From NCBI GenBank assembly GCA_003512825.1, contig DOOI01000008.1:621-12603 (forward strand): DNA of 11,983 bases, in the 5' to 3' direction. Under the pieces are notes generated by a model that was not told the DNA's origin, did not search any database, and saw nothing but the letters and a program-made list of their open reading frames with translations. The position numbers and the translations under genes were made by a program. Of the stretch, positions 1-7,300 are shown piece after piece. Each line of letters begins with the position of its first letter. Positions within the stretch are counted from its first letter, which is position 1. This DNA comes from Paracoccaceae bacterium (GTDB lineage: Bacteria > Pseudomonadota > Alphaproteobacteria > Rhodobacterales > Rhodobacteraceae).

Positions 1-718
1 CGCGCTCGGCCTCTGAGAGCAGGCGCCATTCGCCGGGGTTCAGCGATGGAGGCAAGGAAAGACCGCCCAAGGTTTCGCGGTGCAGCGCCTCGACGTGATT
101 TCCGGCAGCCGCGAACATGCGGCGGACTTGGTGATAGCGCCCCTCGGTAATGGTCAGCCGCGCTTGGGTCGGCGCGAGGACGGTGAGCTGCGCGGGCGCA
201 AGAGGCTTGGTTTCGCCGTAGAGCATCAGTTCCCCCGAGGCAAAAAGCGCCGCTTCGTGCCCCATGAGCGGGCGGGCCAGCGTGGCAAGGTAGGTTTTCG
301 CCACATGGCGTTTGGGGCTGATCACACGATGCAAAAAGCCGCCATCATCGGTGAGCAGCAAGAGGCCTGAGGTTTGCTTGTCGAGGCGGCCAACAGTGGA
401 AATGGCCGGATCGCGACGACGCCAGCGATCGGGCAACGTGTCATAGACCAAGGGGCCTGCTTCTGCGTGCGAGCATGTCATGCCCAAGGGTTTGTTCAAC
501 ACGATCACAAGTCCAGCCAGCGGATCGAGCGGCTCGCCATGCACTGTCAGGCGCTGGGCAAGATCATGCGCGTGCGCGAGGCGCTGCGTGGCGTCCCGCA
601 GCTTGATGTGATCCAAGGCAATGCGCCCGGCACGGGCCAGCGCCGCGATGTCGGCGCGCGACCCATACCCCATAGAGGCGAGCAGCTTATCAAGCCGGAT
701 CTGAGGGGTTTTGGCCAT
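1..718 (-). CDS. RsuA/RluB-family pseudouridine synthase (C-terminus cut by window edge)
   Basis: Reading the minus strand from the ATG at 718-716 gives 239 residues with no stop before the left edge. An S4 RNA-binding domain comes first (residues about 7-50, starting IRLDKLLASMGYGSRAD). The catalytic domain follows, with the LNKPLGMTCS motif (74-83) and the signature GRLDKQTSGLLLL (110-122), where Asp113 is the expected catalytic aspartate. The later stretch GRYHQVRRMFAAAGNHV is also typical of the family. Such enzymes isomerise a specific uridine of 16S or 23S rRNA to pseudouridine in the cytoplasm. At about 240 residues, a short form with only a few residues missing, it resembles RsuA/RluE more than the longer RluB, but the exact target base cannot be assigned. 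It is transcribed divergently from the ROK gene. No strong ribosome-binding site is seen; the nearest purine run lies about 12 nt upstream. Confidence 0.93.
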   Translation of the reverse strand, partial: MAKTPQIRLDKLLASMGYGSRADIAALARAGRIALDHIKLRDATQRLAHAHDLAQRLTVHGEPLDPLAGLVIVLNKPLGMTCSHAEAGPLVYDTLPDRWRRRDPAISTVGRLDKQTSGLLLLTDDGGFLHRVISPKRHVAKTYLATLARPLMGHEAALFASGELMLYGETKPLAPAQLTVLAPTQARLTITEGRYHQVRRMFAAAGNHVEALHRETLGGLSLPPSLNPGEWRLLSEAER

Positions 719-861
719 GGCGCTTTGCGTCCTTCCCGTGCCCTGACGCCGCATTGGCGACCGAGTGATTTACCGGGATGTAAGGGCCAAGCGCGGCAAA
801 GTCTATTGGCAGGGAAAATAGGGCGGATGGGTCGATTGGCATGGCAAAGCGCGCTTGAAGA

Positions 862-895
862 CCCCGGTGCAGCGCCTTCTTGTGGCCTGCCGGGG
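862..895. repeat. Imperfect GC-rich inverted repeat (hairpin) in the intergenic region
   Basis: CCCCGG-TG-CAG at 862-872 pairs with CTGCCGGGG at 887-895, giving nine base pairs interrupted by a 2-nt bulge around a 14-nt loop. It lies inside the 263-bp gap between the divergent pseudouridine synthase and ROK genes, about 20 bp before the 914-939 dyad. No T-run follows on either strand, so it is not a convincing terminator. The same gap holds three copies of ATTGGC (753-758, 805-810, 835-840). No clear sigma-70 promoter could be picked by eye. Function unknown. Confidence 0.35.
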
Positions 896-913
896 CTGAA
901 AAGGCCGTCGATA

Positions 914-939
914 CGAACATATGGATTTTTGCATGTTCG
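914..939. promoter_or_regulatory. Candidate operator dyad upstream of the ROK regulator
   Basis: CGAACAT (914-920) and ATGTTCG (933-939) form a perfect 7-bp inverted repeat around a 12-nt AT-richer spacer. It ends 42 bp before the ROK start codon. The centres of the half-sites lie 19 bp apart, about two helical turns, which suits a dimeric winged-helix repressor. ROK repressors such as NagC and Mlc bind dyads of roughly this size. Autoregulation by the downstream gene is inference; control of the divergent synthase gene is also possible. Confidence 0.45.
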
Positions 940-981
940 CATGGCATCAAACACGCAGCTCTATGCTGAAAGCTTGGTCCT

Positions 982-2214
982 ATGAGAAAGTTCGACACAG
1001 CCCCCATAAAGCCTTCCATTGCTCGCGGCTCCAACCAGATCGGCATGCGAGCGCATAACGAGCGTTTGGTGCTGACGCTGATCCGTCAACACGGCGCTCT
1101 GGCAAAAGCGGAGGTGGCGCGCCTTACTGGGCTGTCGCCGCAGACGGTTTCCGTGATCATGCGCGCGCTTGAAGTGGATGTGCTGTTGCAGCGCGATACG
1201 CCTGTGCGTGGCAAGATCGGGCAACCATCGACGCCGATGAGCCTAAGGGCGGATGGCGCATTTTTCTTTGGTCTGAGCATATCCCGGCGAAGCCTAGACT
1301 TGGTGCTGATTGATTTTCTGGGGACGGAGCGTAGCCGAGCACGGGTGACGCATCGTTTTCCCACCCCGGATCAAGCGGTGCAATTTGCCATTGGTGCCGT
1401 GGCACAATTGACCATGGGCCTCACTAACATCGAACTCGAGCGAATTGGGGGATTGGGGATTGCGATGCCGTTCCACCTTTGGGAATGGGCAGGCCGTATG
1501 AGGGCACCCCCCGAGAAAATGGACGAATGGCAGCACCGCGACATTGCCGCTGAGATTGCCGCGCAGATCAATATTCCCGTTTACTTACGCAATGATGCGT
1601 CGGCGGCCTGTGGGGCCGAGTTGGTGTTTGGGCGTCCGGACAAGCCGTCAAATTTTCTGTATTTCTTCTTGGCATTTTTCATTGGTGGCGGCTTGGTGCT
1701 TGATAATCGGCTCTTTACGGGACCGACGGGCAATGAGGCGGCCCTTGGGGCGATGCCAGTGTATGTGCCGCAGGCCGAAATGCTAAACCCGGCGCAGCAA
1801 AAGAAGTGTCAATTGATCGACGTGGCCTCGTTGGTGTCGTTGGAGGCACTCTTGTTGGCCGAGGGGCAAGACCCTGCGTTGATTTGGGAAAATTCACACC
1901 AATGGCAGGTGAGCGGGCCAGCCTTGGACCGCTGGCTTGATCAAGCCGCAGAGGGATTGGCGCAGGCGACCTACGCCGCGGCCTGTTTGGTGGATTTCTC
2001 GCAGGCCATCGTGGATGGGTGGCTGCCAGCGCTGGTGCGGGAAGAGTTGGTGCGACGAGCCAATGCGGCGATGGCGAAATTGCCTATGGCGGGGGTCGAG
2101 CGCCCCGTTCTGCGCGAGGGATCGATTGGCGGTCAAGCGCGGGCGCTGGGGGCCGCGAGCCTGCCGCTCTCGGCGCGGTTCTTGGTGGATCACAACGCGG
2201 GGCAAAACACCTGA
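982..2214 (+). CDS. ROK-family transcriptional regulator (winged helix plus ROK domain)
   Basis: The protein has 410 residues. The N-terminus (about 15-80) carries a MarR-like winged helix typical of ROK repressors: GSNQIGMRAHNERLVLTLIR, then the helix-turn-helix LAKAEVARLTGLSPQTVSVIMRAL. A ROK (sugar-kinase fold) domain follows, with the GLGIAMPF segment and the NDASAACGAELVFG motif (Asn204-Asp205). ROK repressors usually sense a sugar or sugar derivative and leave DNA on binding it. Two usual elements are altered: the CxCGxxGCxE zinc motif is absent, with only Cys276 in the region after GAMPV (256-260), and the N-terminal phosphate loop reads GLSISRRS rather than DxGGT, so kinase activity is unlikely. 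The start at 982 has only a weak GAAAG box, but the next ATG (1045) would remove the conserved GSNQ segment. The downstream dehydrogenase lies on the same strand about 100 bp away and may be its target. Confidence 0.92.
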   Translation: MRKFDTAPIKPSIARGSNQIGMRAHNERLVLTLIRQHGALAKAEVARLTGLSPQTVSVIMRALEVDVLLQRDTPVRGKIGQPSTPMSLRADGAFFFGLSISRRSLDLVLIDFLGTERSRARVTHRFPTPDQAVQFAIGAVAQLTMGLTNIELERIGGLGIAMPFHLWEWAGRMRAPPEKMDEWQHRDIAAEIAAQINIPVYLRNDASAACGAELVFGRPDKPSNFLYFFLAFFIGGGLVLDNRLFTGPTGNEAALGAMPVYVPQAEMLNPAQQKKCQLIDVASLVSLEALLLAEGQDPALIWENSHQWQVSGPALDRWLDQAAEGLAQATYAAACLVDFSQAIVDGWLPALVREELVRRANAAMAKLPMAGVERPVLREGSIGGQARALGAASLPLSARFLVDHNAGQNT

Positions 2215-2223
2215 ACCGATGAG

Positions 2224-2235
2224 GGGCGCGCGCCC
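2224..2235. repeat. 12-bp perfect GC palindrome between the ROK and dehydrogenase genes
   Basis: GGGCGCGCGCCC is fully self-complementary and sits ten bases after the ROK stop codon. A hairpin would have only a short stem after leaving a loop, and only two T residues follow, so terminator activity is doubtful. A second small dyad, TTCC-G-GGAA (2265-2273), lies between it and the dehydrogenase start. No clear promoter hexamers are visible in this 107-bp gap. Confidence 0.3.
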
Positions 2236-2309
2236 TTGATGACTGCATTGCAGTTTCTCTTCGATTCCGGGAAGGATGCGACAAATACCGATACAGTTTC
2301 GGAACAATG

Positions 2310-2314
2310 AAAGG
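2310..2314 (+). promoter_or_regulatory. Ribosome-binding site deciding the dehydrogenase start
   Basis: AAAGG at 2310-2314 stands 7 nt before the ATG at 2322. An upstream in-frame ATG at 2307 overlaps this box and has no purine-rich stretch of its own. Beginning at 2322 also gives the usual family N-terminus (MKSYRIAAIPADGIGPEV). Confidence 0.7.
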
Positions 2315-2321
2315 TCATGCC

Positions 2322-3395
2322 ATGAAATCCTATCGTATTGCGGCTATTCCGGCTGATGGCATTGGGCCAGAAGTGATTGCGGCGGGTTTGCAGGCGTTGG
2401 AAGCCTTGGAAAAGCGCGATGGCGGGTTTCGCCTTGATGTGACGTCGTTTGACTGGGGGTCAGACTATTACCGCCGCACAGGTAAGATGATGCCAGAGGA
2501 CGGCCCGGCCCAGCTCAAGCCTTTTGATGCGATTTTCTTTGGCGCAGTGGGGGCACCCGATGTGCCGGACCATATCACGCTTTGGGGTCTGCGGCTGCCG
2601 ATCTGTCAGGGATTTGACCAATATGCCAATGTGCGCCCGACGCGGATCTTGCCCGGTGTGCCGTCGCCTTTGGCCAATGTCGGGCCGGGCGATCTGGATT
2701 GGGTGATCGTGCGCGAGAACTCCGAGGGCGAATATTCCGGCCATGGGGGGCGGGCCCATCGCGGATTGCCCGAGGAAGTGGCCACGGAAGTGGCGATTTT
2801 CACCCGTGTCGGGGTGACGCGGATCATGCGCTATGCTTTCAAACTGGCGCAATCACGGCCACGCAAATTGCTGACCGTGGTGACGAAATCCAACGCGCAG
2901 CGCTTTGGCATGGTGATGTGGGACGAGATTGCCGCCGAAGTGGCGCAAGAGTTTCCCGATGTGACATGGGACAAGATGCTGGTGGATGCGATGACCGTGC
3001 GGATGACGCTGCATCCCAAGAGCCTTGATACGATTGTCGCAACCAATCTGCATGCCGATATCCTGTCGGATCTGGCGGGGGCGCTGGCGGGCAGTCTGGG
3101 CGTGGCACCAACGGCGAATATTGATCCCGAGCGGCGCTATCCCTCGATGTTTGAGCCTATTCATGGGTCGGCCTTTGACATTACGGGCAAGGGGATTGCC
3201 AATCCAATCGCGACTTTCTGGACCGCCGCGCAGATGCTGGAGCACTTGGGCGAGCCGAAAGCCGCGCAGCGCTTGATGGCGGCCGTGGAGGCGGTTGCGG
3301 AAAAGGGAATCCGCACGCCTGACATTGGCGGCACCGCCACCACACAGATGGTGACGGATGCGGTATGCGAGGAAATTCGCGGCGCAAATATCTAA
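2322..3395 (+). CDS. Tartrate dehydrogenase / D-malate dehydrogenase (decarboxylating), TtuC/DmlA type
   Basis: This 357-residue enzyme has the standard length for the TtuC/DmlA branch of the isocitrate / isopropylmalate dehydrogenase family. Family features include IPADGIGPEV (9-18), the FFGAVGAPDVPDHITLWGL stretch (72-90) that marks the tartrate/malate branch, the catalytic tyrosine in RENSEGEYSG (Tyr138), Lys189 in TKSNAQ, and metal-binding Asp222, Asp246 and Asp250. FEPIHGSAFDITGKGIANP follows. These cytoplasmic NAD-dependent, Mn/Mg-requiring enzymes oxidise D-malate to pyruvate and CO2, and act on L- and meso-tartrate. Which substrate dominates here cannot be told from sequence. The gene lies downstream of the ROK gene and convergent with the molybdenum-hydroxylase cluster, with only 21 bp separating the two stop codons. 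A role in hydroxy-diacid or sugar-acid breakdown is the natural reading. Sequence alone cannot fully exclude another beta-decarboxylating substrate. Confidence 0.9.
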   Translation: MKSYRIAAIPADGIGPEVIAAGLQALEALEKRDGGFRLDVTSFDWGSDYYRRTGKMMPEDGPAQLKPFDAIFFGAVGAPDVPDHITLWGLRLPICQGFDQYANVRPTRILPGVPSPLANVGPGDLDWVIVRENSEGEYSGHGGRAHRGLPEEVATEVAIFTRVGVTRIMRYAFKLAQSRPRKLLTVVTKSNAQRFGMVMWDEIAAEVAQEFPDVTWDKMLVDAMTVRMTLHPKSLDTIVATNLHADILSDLAGALAGSLGVAPTANIDPERRYPSMFEPIHGSAFDITGKGIANPIATFWTAAQMLEHLGEPKAAQRLMAAVEAVAEKGIRTPDIGGTATTQMVTDAVCEEIRGANI

Positions 3396-3416
3396 CGGCG
3401 CAGGGCGCGCGGCACG

Positions 3417-5651
3417 TCAGACAAAGTCGATTGCGCGGCTAAACGGCATTTCCCGCAGGCGCTGCCCGGTCAGGGCGAAGATGGCATTGGCCAAGGCAGG
3501 CGCGGCGGGCGGCACAGGTGGCTCGCCGATCCCGCGTATGGCAGGGCCATTTTCCAGTGCTTTGGTAAAGACCTGTGGCGCTTGGGCAAAGCGCAGACCG
3601 GGGTGGCTGTCGAAATTGGTCTGTTCGGCCGCGCCAGCCGCATAGGTGATTTCGCAATTCATCGCATGCCCAAGCCCGAACAGCGCGCCACCCGCAAGAA
3701 GATTATCCATATTCACCGGGTCAACCACGCGGCCCACATCGGCCACGACCCAAAGTTTTTCGAGTTTCACGGCACCATTTTGCAACGAGACTTCGACCAC
3801 CTCGCCACAGGGCACACCAAAGCTTTCCACCAGCGCCACACCCCGGGCGTGGCCTGTGGGCAAGGGGGTAGACCATGCCATATCTTGTAAGGTTTCCAAG
3901 ACTTTGCGCGCATGTGGCAAGCTGCATAGGTCGATGCGGGCCTGCATCGGGTCAAGCCCGGCGGCATGGATCAATTCGTCCAGAAAGCTCTCGCCGAAAA
4001 AGCCCGCGAAAGAGGCCCCCACCGAGCGCCATGACGAGACCGGAGCCAAGCCGGTGACAGCATGGCCTGCGGCCCGAAAATTGGGCAGGGCATAGGGCAT
4101 GTTCCACATCCCCGCGACGATCTGTGCGTCTGGACCGGGGGCGGGAGCGCCTGCGCGGGCCATTTGCGAACGGGTGACAGACGGCGAAGCGATGGCCATC
4201 TCAAGTGCCACGACCTCGCCCGAGCGCACGGCACCGCGGGCACGCGCCATGGCAAGGGGGCGGGTGTAATCCTGTGCGAAATCGGTTTCGCGGGTGAACG
4301 TAAGCTTCACCGGGACGCCGGGCATTTGTGACGCTATTTCAACGGCGTAGCGGAAGTTGTCAAACTCCAGACGATGGCCAAAGCTGCCGCCTGCGTATTG
4401 ATTGTGCAAGATCACATCATCGGCTTTGCAGCCTGCAATTGGCGCGACGATCTGTTGCAAAAAGCGTGGCATTTGGCTTGCGCCCCAGAGTTCCACCCCT
4501 GCGGGTGTGACCCGGGCAATCGCATTGAGCGGCTCTAATGGTTGGTGCGCGAGATAGGGGGCGCGATACTCGGCCTCGATGGGGGTCGTGCCCAATGCGG
4601 CAGTGACATCGCCCTCATTGCGCCATTCACTGTCGAGTGTTTCCGGGGTAAACGCGGCCTCGACTGCAGCCCAATGTGCGGCTTGATCGGCCGGATAGGC
4701 CGCTGGGGCAAAGTCACAGGAGATGGCCTCGGCGGCTTGCATCGCGAGCCATGTATTGCTGGCAATCACGGCCACCCCACCTGTCACCGCGACGACATCG
4801 CGCACGCCGGGCATGGTGCGGGCGGTGGCGGCATCAAAGCTGCGGCACGGCGCCCCTTTGGCGGGGTTCAGTTTGACGGCCGCACAGACCATGCCTTCCA
4901 CGGTTTGGTCGATCCCGAAGGCCAGTGTGCCGGTGGACTTTGCAACGATATCAAGTCGCTCCACAGGTTTGCCGATGAGCCGCCATTGCGCGGGGTCGCG
5001 CAGCACGACGTCTTCGATCGGGTCGATCCCTGCCGCCGTCGCCGCCAAGGTCGTGTAGGGCAGTGCTGTGCCATCGGGCAAGATCACCGCGCCCGCCTCG
5101 GTCGTGAGGCTGGCAGGTGCGACGCCATGGACTTGGGCCGCAGCAGCTTTCAGCGTTTCACGGGCCACGGCCCCGGCAACACGAAGCTTGTCAAAACTGT
5201 CGGGCACGGTGGAGGAGCCACCCGTCACTTGCAGCCCGATCACCTTGGAGAGCACCCCCATGGCCCCTCGTGTGGTTTCGGCCATCAGCCCGGTATCACT
5301 CGACAGGAACGGCGCGCCTTCGGCGGCGAGAGCGGTGTTGTAATAGGCAGGTGACGGCGCGCCGAATTCGACGGTGAATTGCCCCATCTCAAGGTCAAGT
5401 TCTTCCGCAATCAGCATGGTTTGCAGCGACGCGGCCCCCTGCCCCATATCCATATGCGGCGCGATGAGCGTGATCCCTGTGGCATCAATGCGGACCCATG
5501 GATTAAAGCTTGCGGCCCCTTCGGGGAGATCCGAGTGCAGCGGGTTTGCGGGATCGCGGCGCGCGAGATAGGTGCCGAAAGCCACGCCGCCTGCCAATGC
5601 GACAGAGCCGACAAGAAACGCACGGCGGGAATAGGTTTTCAAACGTCCCAT
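3417..5651 (-). CDS. Molybdopterin-binding subunit of a xanthine-oxidase-family hydroxylase (IorB type), Tat-exported
   Basis: The 744-residue protein begins with a twin-arginine signal (SRRAFLVG, Arg9-Arg10) and a hydrophobic alanine/glycine stretch, so export of the folded enzyme to the periplasm or inner-membrane face is expected. The body matches the isoquinoline 1-oxidoreductase beta-subunit branch. It has MDMGQGAASLQTMLIAEEL near the N-terminus, the YAGGSFGHRLEFDNF motif (GGGFGRR type), WRSVGASFAGFFGESFLDEL in the second half, and the C-terminal GIGEPPVPPAAPALANAI with the probable catalytic Glu710. Such subunits hold the molybdopterin-cytosine cofactor and hydroxylate aldehydes or N-heterocycles; the substrate here is unknown. 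It starts 3 nt after the stop of the 2Fe-2S subunit gene, so the two are surely co-expressed. No cytochrome domain is fused and no cofactor-insertion (XdhC-like) gene is nearby. Confidence 0.93.
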   Translation of the reverse strand: MGRLKTYSRRAFLVGSVALAGGVAFGTYLARRDPANPLHSDLPEGAASFNPWVRIDATGITLIAPHMDMGQGAASLQTMLIAEELDLEMGQFTVEFGAPSPAYYNTALAAEGAPFLSSDTGLMAETTRGAMGVLSKVIGLQVTGGSSTVPDSFDKLRVAGAVARETLKAAAAQVHGVAPASLTTEAGAVILPDGTALPYTTLAATAAGIDPIEDVVLRDPAQWRLIGKPVERLDIVAKSTGTLAFGIDQTVEGMVCAAVKLNPAKGAPCRSFDAATARTMPGVRDVVAVTGGVAVIASNTWLAMQAAEAISCDFAPAAYPADQAAHWAAVEAAFTPETLDSEWRNEGDVTAALGTTPIEAEYRAPYLAHQPLEPLNAIARVTPAGVELWGASQMPRFLQQIVAPIAGCKADDVILHNQYAGGSFGHRLEFDNFRYAVEIASQMPGVPVKLTFTRETDFAQDYTRPLAMARARGAVRSGEVVALEMAIASPSVTRSQMARAGAPAPGPDAQIVAGMWNMPYALPNFRAAGHAVTGLAPVSSWRSVGASFAGFFGESFLDELIHAAGLDPMQARIDLCSLPHARKVLETLQDMAWSTPLPTGHARGVALVESFGVPCGEVVEVSLQNGAVKLEKLWVVADVGRVVDPVNMDNLLAGGALFGLGHAMNCEITYAAGAAEQTNFDSHPGLRFAQAPQVFTKALENGPAIRGIGEPPVPPAAPALANAIFALTGQRLREMPFSRAIDFV

Positions 5652-5654
5652 GGC

Positions 5655-6119
5655 TCAGCCCTCCGCCAAAGTTCTGGCAGCCGTTTGAATGGCGGCGCGA
5701 ATGCGCGGATAGGTGCCACAGCGGCAAAGGTTGCCATCCATCGCGTCGTCGATATCGCGGTCAGTCGGTGTGGGGTTTGCAACAAGCAATGCGGCGGCCT
5801 GCATGATTTGCCCCGACTGGCAGTAGCCGCATTGCGCCACTTGATGGGTGATCCAAGCCGCTTGCACCGCGTGCAGCGCCGCAGGAGTGCCCAGCCCTTC
5901 GATCGTGGTGATCTCCATATCCGCCACATCGCCCACAAGCGTTTGACATGAGCGCACCGCTTCGCCCGCGACATGCACCGTGCAGGCCCCGCAAAGCGCT
6001 GCACCGCAGCCAAACTTTGTGCCCGTCAGGCCCAGCTCATCGCGCAAGACCCACAAGAGTGGCATTTGAGGCGGCACATCAACGTGCCGGGTTTCGCCGT
6101 TTACCGTCAGGGTGAGCAT
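5655..6119 (-). CDS. 2Fe-2S subunit of a xanthine-oxidase-family hydroxylase (IorA type)
   Basis: This 154-residue protein is a full-length small subunit. The plant-type ferredoxin domain comes first, with cluster-II cysteines Cys38, Cys43, Cys46 and Cys58 (CGAALCGAC...SC). The all-helical 2Fe-2S domain follows, with Cys97, Cys100, Cys132 and Cys134 ([11 protein letters not shown] and LCRCGTY). All eight ligands are present, so both clusters should form. It passes electrons from the molybdenum centre of the neighbouring large subunit to an acceptor not encoded here. It has no signal peptide; if the complex is exported, it presumably rides with the Tat-signalled partner, as known for related hydroxylases (inference). 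The start has an excellent ribosome-binding site. A 77-bp gap without a visible terminator separates it from the upstream enolase-superfamily gene, so it is probably in the same operon. Confidence 0.95.
   Translation of the reverse strand: MLTLTVNGETRHVDVPPQMPLLWVLRDELGLTGTKFGCGAALCGACTVHVAGEAVRSCQTLVGDVADMEITTIEGLGTPAALHAVQAAWITHQVAQCGYCQSGQIMQAAALLVANPTPTDRDIDDAMDGNLCRCGTYPRIRAAIQTAARTLAEG
5659..5664 (-). promoter_or_regulatory. Ribosome-binding site of the IorB-type gene
   Basis: GGAGGG on the minus strand, 7 nt before the ATG at 5651, lies within the last codons of the upstream 2Fe-2S subunit gene. It fixes the start codon and indicates that the two genes share one transcript. Confidence 0.75.
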
Positions 6120-6126
6120 TGCGGTT

Positions 6127-6132
6127 CTCCTT
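6127..6132 (-). promoter_or_regulatory. Ribosome-binding site of the IorA-type gene
   Basis: AAGGAG on the minus strand stands 7 nt before the ATG at 6119. It is the strongest Shine-Dalgarno match in the cluster. It lies in the 77-bp gap after the enolase-superfamily gene, which otherwise shows no clear promoter or terminator. Confidence 0.75.
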
Positions 6133-6196
6133 TGTCCCTTCAGAGGTTGGCGTTCGCCCCCCAGAAGTCAATGAAGCGCCCATCGCTACCCGACGT

Positions 6197-7300
6197 TCAT
6201 GCCGCTTGCGTGACGTGATAGGTGGATTTTGCCAACCATTCCGGCGCAACCTCGACCCCCCAGCCGGGCGCATCGGTCACGGTCAGTTTGCCATCTTGCA
6301 CGCGATAGGGGTCTTCAACGAAAATCCCGTATTGCCAAGGGTAGTAATCCGCTTCCTCGATAGAAAACTCGAGATATTTCCCCGCATTGGGAATAGCCCG
6401 CAGCAGGTGCATGGTAAACAGCGTGACCATCGAGAGATTGGCGCAATGGGGCGTGCAGGGCAGGCCCGCTGCGGCCCCCATCGCGGCCACTTCCAAAGTC
6501 CGGTTGATCCCGCCCATATAGAGGATATCAGGCTGGATCACATCGACGGCGCGCATGGCGATCATTCGTTTCCAGTGGTGGATATCCCAATCCTGCTCGC
6601 CGCCCGTCACGTCGAGGGTGAGCGCGTCGGTGACTTTCTTGGTCTCTTCCATCAGCCAATAGGGGCACGGTTCCTCGAAATGGCTGACGCCATTATCTTG
6701 CAGCATATGCCCGACCTCGATGGCGCGGGCAGCAGAGAAGCCGGAATTGGCATCCACCAGAAGCGCCACATCCTCGCCCAGCGCGCGGCGCACGGCAGGG
6801 ACGATGGCCTCGGTGCGGCCCGGCCATTCGTCGATGTCGCGGCCACATTCACGGGCGACGCGGAATTTAAATGCGTCATAGCCATGCTTGTCGCGCAGAC
6901 CTGCAAGACGGCGGGCTTCCTCCTCGGGGGTGATGTCGCGCTTCATCGAGGAGGCATAGGCGCGCAGGGTGCCTGCGCTGCCGCCCAAGAGCTCTGTCAC
7001 TGGCTTTCCAGCCTGCTTGCCGCGCCAATCCCAGATCGCGGTATCCAGCCCCGCCATGGCGCGATGCAGGTAGGAGCCGGGGTATTTATGCTCGCGCTCG
7101 GGAATTTCGCCCAACAGCGCTTCGAGATCCGCCATTTCGCGCCCCACGGCCCAAGGGGCAACTTGGCGATGAAAGACCTGCTGGGTGATGTCGGAATTAT
7201 ACGTCGAGATTTGCCCCCACCCCGTGCTGCCGTCTTCGGCGGTTACACGCACAAAGCCAACAAAGGCATTGGCGAAGGTTTCAAGCTTGGAGATTTTCAT
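6197..7300 (-). CDS. Mandelate racemase/muconate lactonizing enzyme family protein (enolase superfamily)
   Basis: The 367-residue protein has the enolase-superfamily layout: an alpha/beta capping domain (about 1-115) and a modified TIM barrel. Catalytic residues of the mandelate-racemase subgroup are readable: Lys145-x-Arg147 (AFKFRVA), metal ligands Asp183 (VDANSG), Glu209 (FEEP) and Glu235 (GGEQDWD), and the Asp258/His285 dyad (IQPDILYMGG and TPHCAN). Members remove the alpha-proton of a carboxylate, most often dehydrating sugar acids, sometimes racemising. The substrate cannot be predicted. The K-x-R form, rather than K-x-K, suggests a dehydratase or unassigned activity more than a racemase (inference). 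The frame is open further upstream, but the ATG at 7300 is chosen because homology begins there, AAGGGAG precedes it by 9 nt, and it overlaps the stop of the GMC gene as ATGA, implying translational coupling. Confidence 0.92.
   Translation of the reverse strand: MKISKLETFANAFVGFVRVTAEDGSTGWGQISTYNSDITQQVFHRQVAPWAVGREMADLEALLGEIPEREHKYPGSYLHRAMAGLDTAIWDWRGKQAGKPVTELLGGSAGTLRAYASSMKRDITPEEEARRLAGLRDKHGYDAFKFRVARECGRDIDEWPGRTEAIVPAVRRALGEDVALLVDANSGFSAARAIEVGHMLQDNGVSHFEEPCPYWLMEETKKVTDALTLDVTGGEQDWDIHHWKRMIAMRAVDVIQPDILYMGGINRTLEVAAMGAAAGLPCTPHCANLSMVTLFTMHLLRAIPNAGKYLEFSIEEADYYPWQYGIFVEDPYRVQDGKLTVTDAPGWGVEVAPEWLAKSTYHVTQAA

Noticed and set aside
374..985. 203-codon plus-strand open frame across the left intergenic region
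   Set aside because: Mostly antisense to the pseudouridine synthase, and its end overlaps the ROK start; no recognisable motif.
690..1046. 118-codon minus-strand open frame in the pseudouridine synthase/ROK gap
   Set aside because: No family resemblance or good ribosome-binding site; it overlaps the ROK start and would cover the candidate operator.
4542..5354. 270-codon plus-strand open frame
   Set aside because: Antisense to the IorB-type gene; composition typical of a shadow frame (G, H, R rich).
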